DNA from: Mixophyes australis
Lineage: Eukaryota; Chordata; Amphibia; Anura; Limnodynastidae
Reading direction: 5' to 3'
NCBI GenBank assembly: GCA_036250195.1
Contig: JAVHZZ010000001.1
Location: 398,154,117-398,218,116 of the forward strand
DNA: 64,000 bases
The notes under the pieces were generated by a model. That model saw only the letters and a list, made by a program, of their open reading frames with translations, ran no database searches and had not been told where the DNA came from. Each line of letters opens with the position of its first letter. The stretch's first letter is position 1. The position numbers and the translations under genes were made by a program. Positions 63,431 to 64,000 of the stretch are shown piece after piece.

Positions 63431-63999
63431 TCAACATCCTCATTAACGCCCTCGTTGCCTACACAAATCTCCCCCTCATACTCTTCTATTTCCAAAGTGG
63501 CATCCTCAATTTGTGTATCACCGGCTACACTCGGGCTGTTCAGGCACACATCAGCAGAACTGCTGAAAGGGCCCCTCTTTATGGGTACACTAACAGAATG
63601 CTCACGATTAGACATCCCACTGTTGGATGGACTCTCCACAGGGATTAGTGTCATTTCTGATTCAGAGCAAACATTATCCTCTAATGCCTTACTGTTATCT
63701 TGCAGCTCGGCTTTGACGCATAACAGTAGTTGTGCACCACTTGTAGGCTCGGTAACATTTTTGGATCTGCCACTAATAGAGAAACGCGAAGGCCTCCTTC
63801 TCTCTTTGCTACTGCGTGTGTAGAATGGCATGTTGGCAATTTTTTTTTTATCGGCAGTTAACTTTCCTTCAGTTACACTTCTTTTTCGCTTCAACAAGGT
63901 ATTTTTTTTTTGGGTGTGTGTTTTCTTGCCTGATTTCAAAAGACGGTGTAGTTTGACATCGCCTTTCCCAGATGACGTACTGGGAACACTACCATCAGG
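63022..63999 (-). CDS. Open frame of a hAT-related repeat, 5' end outside window
   Basis: The frame is open from the right edge, so its start lies beyond the window. The first residues include VPSTSSGKGDVKLHRLLKSG and a Lys/Arg-rich stretch (KRKRSVTEGKLTADKKK), then an acidic Ser-rich region ending NEDVDDYDADRYQ near 63410. Beyond that it runs through the tandem repeat and is probably not true coding sequence; a splice donor near DADRYQ is possible. PSTSSGK and the following Lys-rich segment recall the frame at 33172-33474. No domain is recognised; function unknown. Confidence 0.45.
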   Translation of the reverse strand, partial: PDGSVPSTSSGKGDVKLHRLLKSGKKTHTQKKNTLLKRKRSVTEGKLTADKKKIANMPFYTRSSKERRRPSRFSISGRSKNVTEPTSGAQLLLCVKAELQDNSKALEDNVCSESEMTLIPVESPSNSGMSNREHSVSVPIKRGPFSSSADVCLNSPSVAGDTQIEDATLEIEEYEGEICVGNEGVNEDVDDYDADRYQIAFLNLYLYFRLYNGRIVFYFTPKWRGHLMQTDTKLPLSISLYILVLQSMQAAFFLFYYKWIWGGGGGLMQTDTKLPLSISLYIRISSSTVYAGCLLSILLQVDGGGGTRMQTYQTAFVHFFVYSNF

Positions 64000-64000
64000 A

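Overview
This window is vertebrate nuclear DNA that is almost wholly repetitive. The closest fit is an amphibian, probably a frog. The reasons are the co-occurrence of Ngaro (tyrosine-recombinase) elements with an SGNH hydrolase gene, sushi-type Ty3 LTR elements, L1/Tx1-like and L2-like LINEs, a gamma-like endogenous retrovirus, Tc1, and dense palindromic hAT- and Harbinger-like MITEs, with fragments of two vertebrate genes (PPID and CAPRIN1). The species assignment is inference. No complete host gene is visible.

Left part (1-8 kb): a 24-bp minisatellite (640-1765), then a three-level nest. An old sushi-like LTR (element B) was hit by a short palindromic MITE (8-bp target duplication). That MITE was hit by a very young LTR element (element A, 2564-6580, minus strand, 5-bp duplication CCTTG, two 517-bp LTRs with one difference seen by eye). 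Element A has no pol. Its single Gag-like reading frame carries a zinc knuckle first, then seven different in-frame minisatellite arrays, then a capsid-like domain, which is the reverse of normal Gag order. Its putative primer binding site is complementary to the predicted 5' end of its own RNA, as in Tf1-type self-priming.

Middle (8.9-29.5 kb): a degraded Ngaro element whose gag, RT/RNase H and recombinase frames are broken but whose SGNH hydrolase frame is open; an uncertain element with 0.2-kb direct repeats (13.9-15.1 kb); a fold-back repeat (16.4-17.0 kb); and a decayed L1/Tx1-like LINE interrupted by a full-length endogenous retrovirus (18887-28730, minus strand, TSD GCAG). The provirus has open gag, pol and env, and gag and pol are in one frame separated by a UAG. 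Its two 839-bp LTRs differ at one site seen by eye.

Right part (29.5-64 kb): a hAT-like element with exact 8-bp TSD (32209-34527) holding a second hAT-like MITE; two PPID exons with introns and a frameshift; an intronless CAPRIN1 pseudogene; a dead Tc1 element abutting a Ty3/gypsy pol fragment that is itself interrupted by a truncated LINE; a cluster of hAT-like repeats with C-rich satellites (48-53 kb); two antisense L2-like LINE fragments; a duplicated repeat block (47.2 and 58.5 kb) in which one copy has gained insertions; several TA-flanked MITEs; and, at the right edge, an open frame related to the hAT-element frame.

Host genes do not form any pathway here. The organisation is one of successive insertions, and the ordering can be read from the target duplications.
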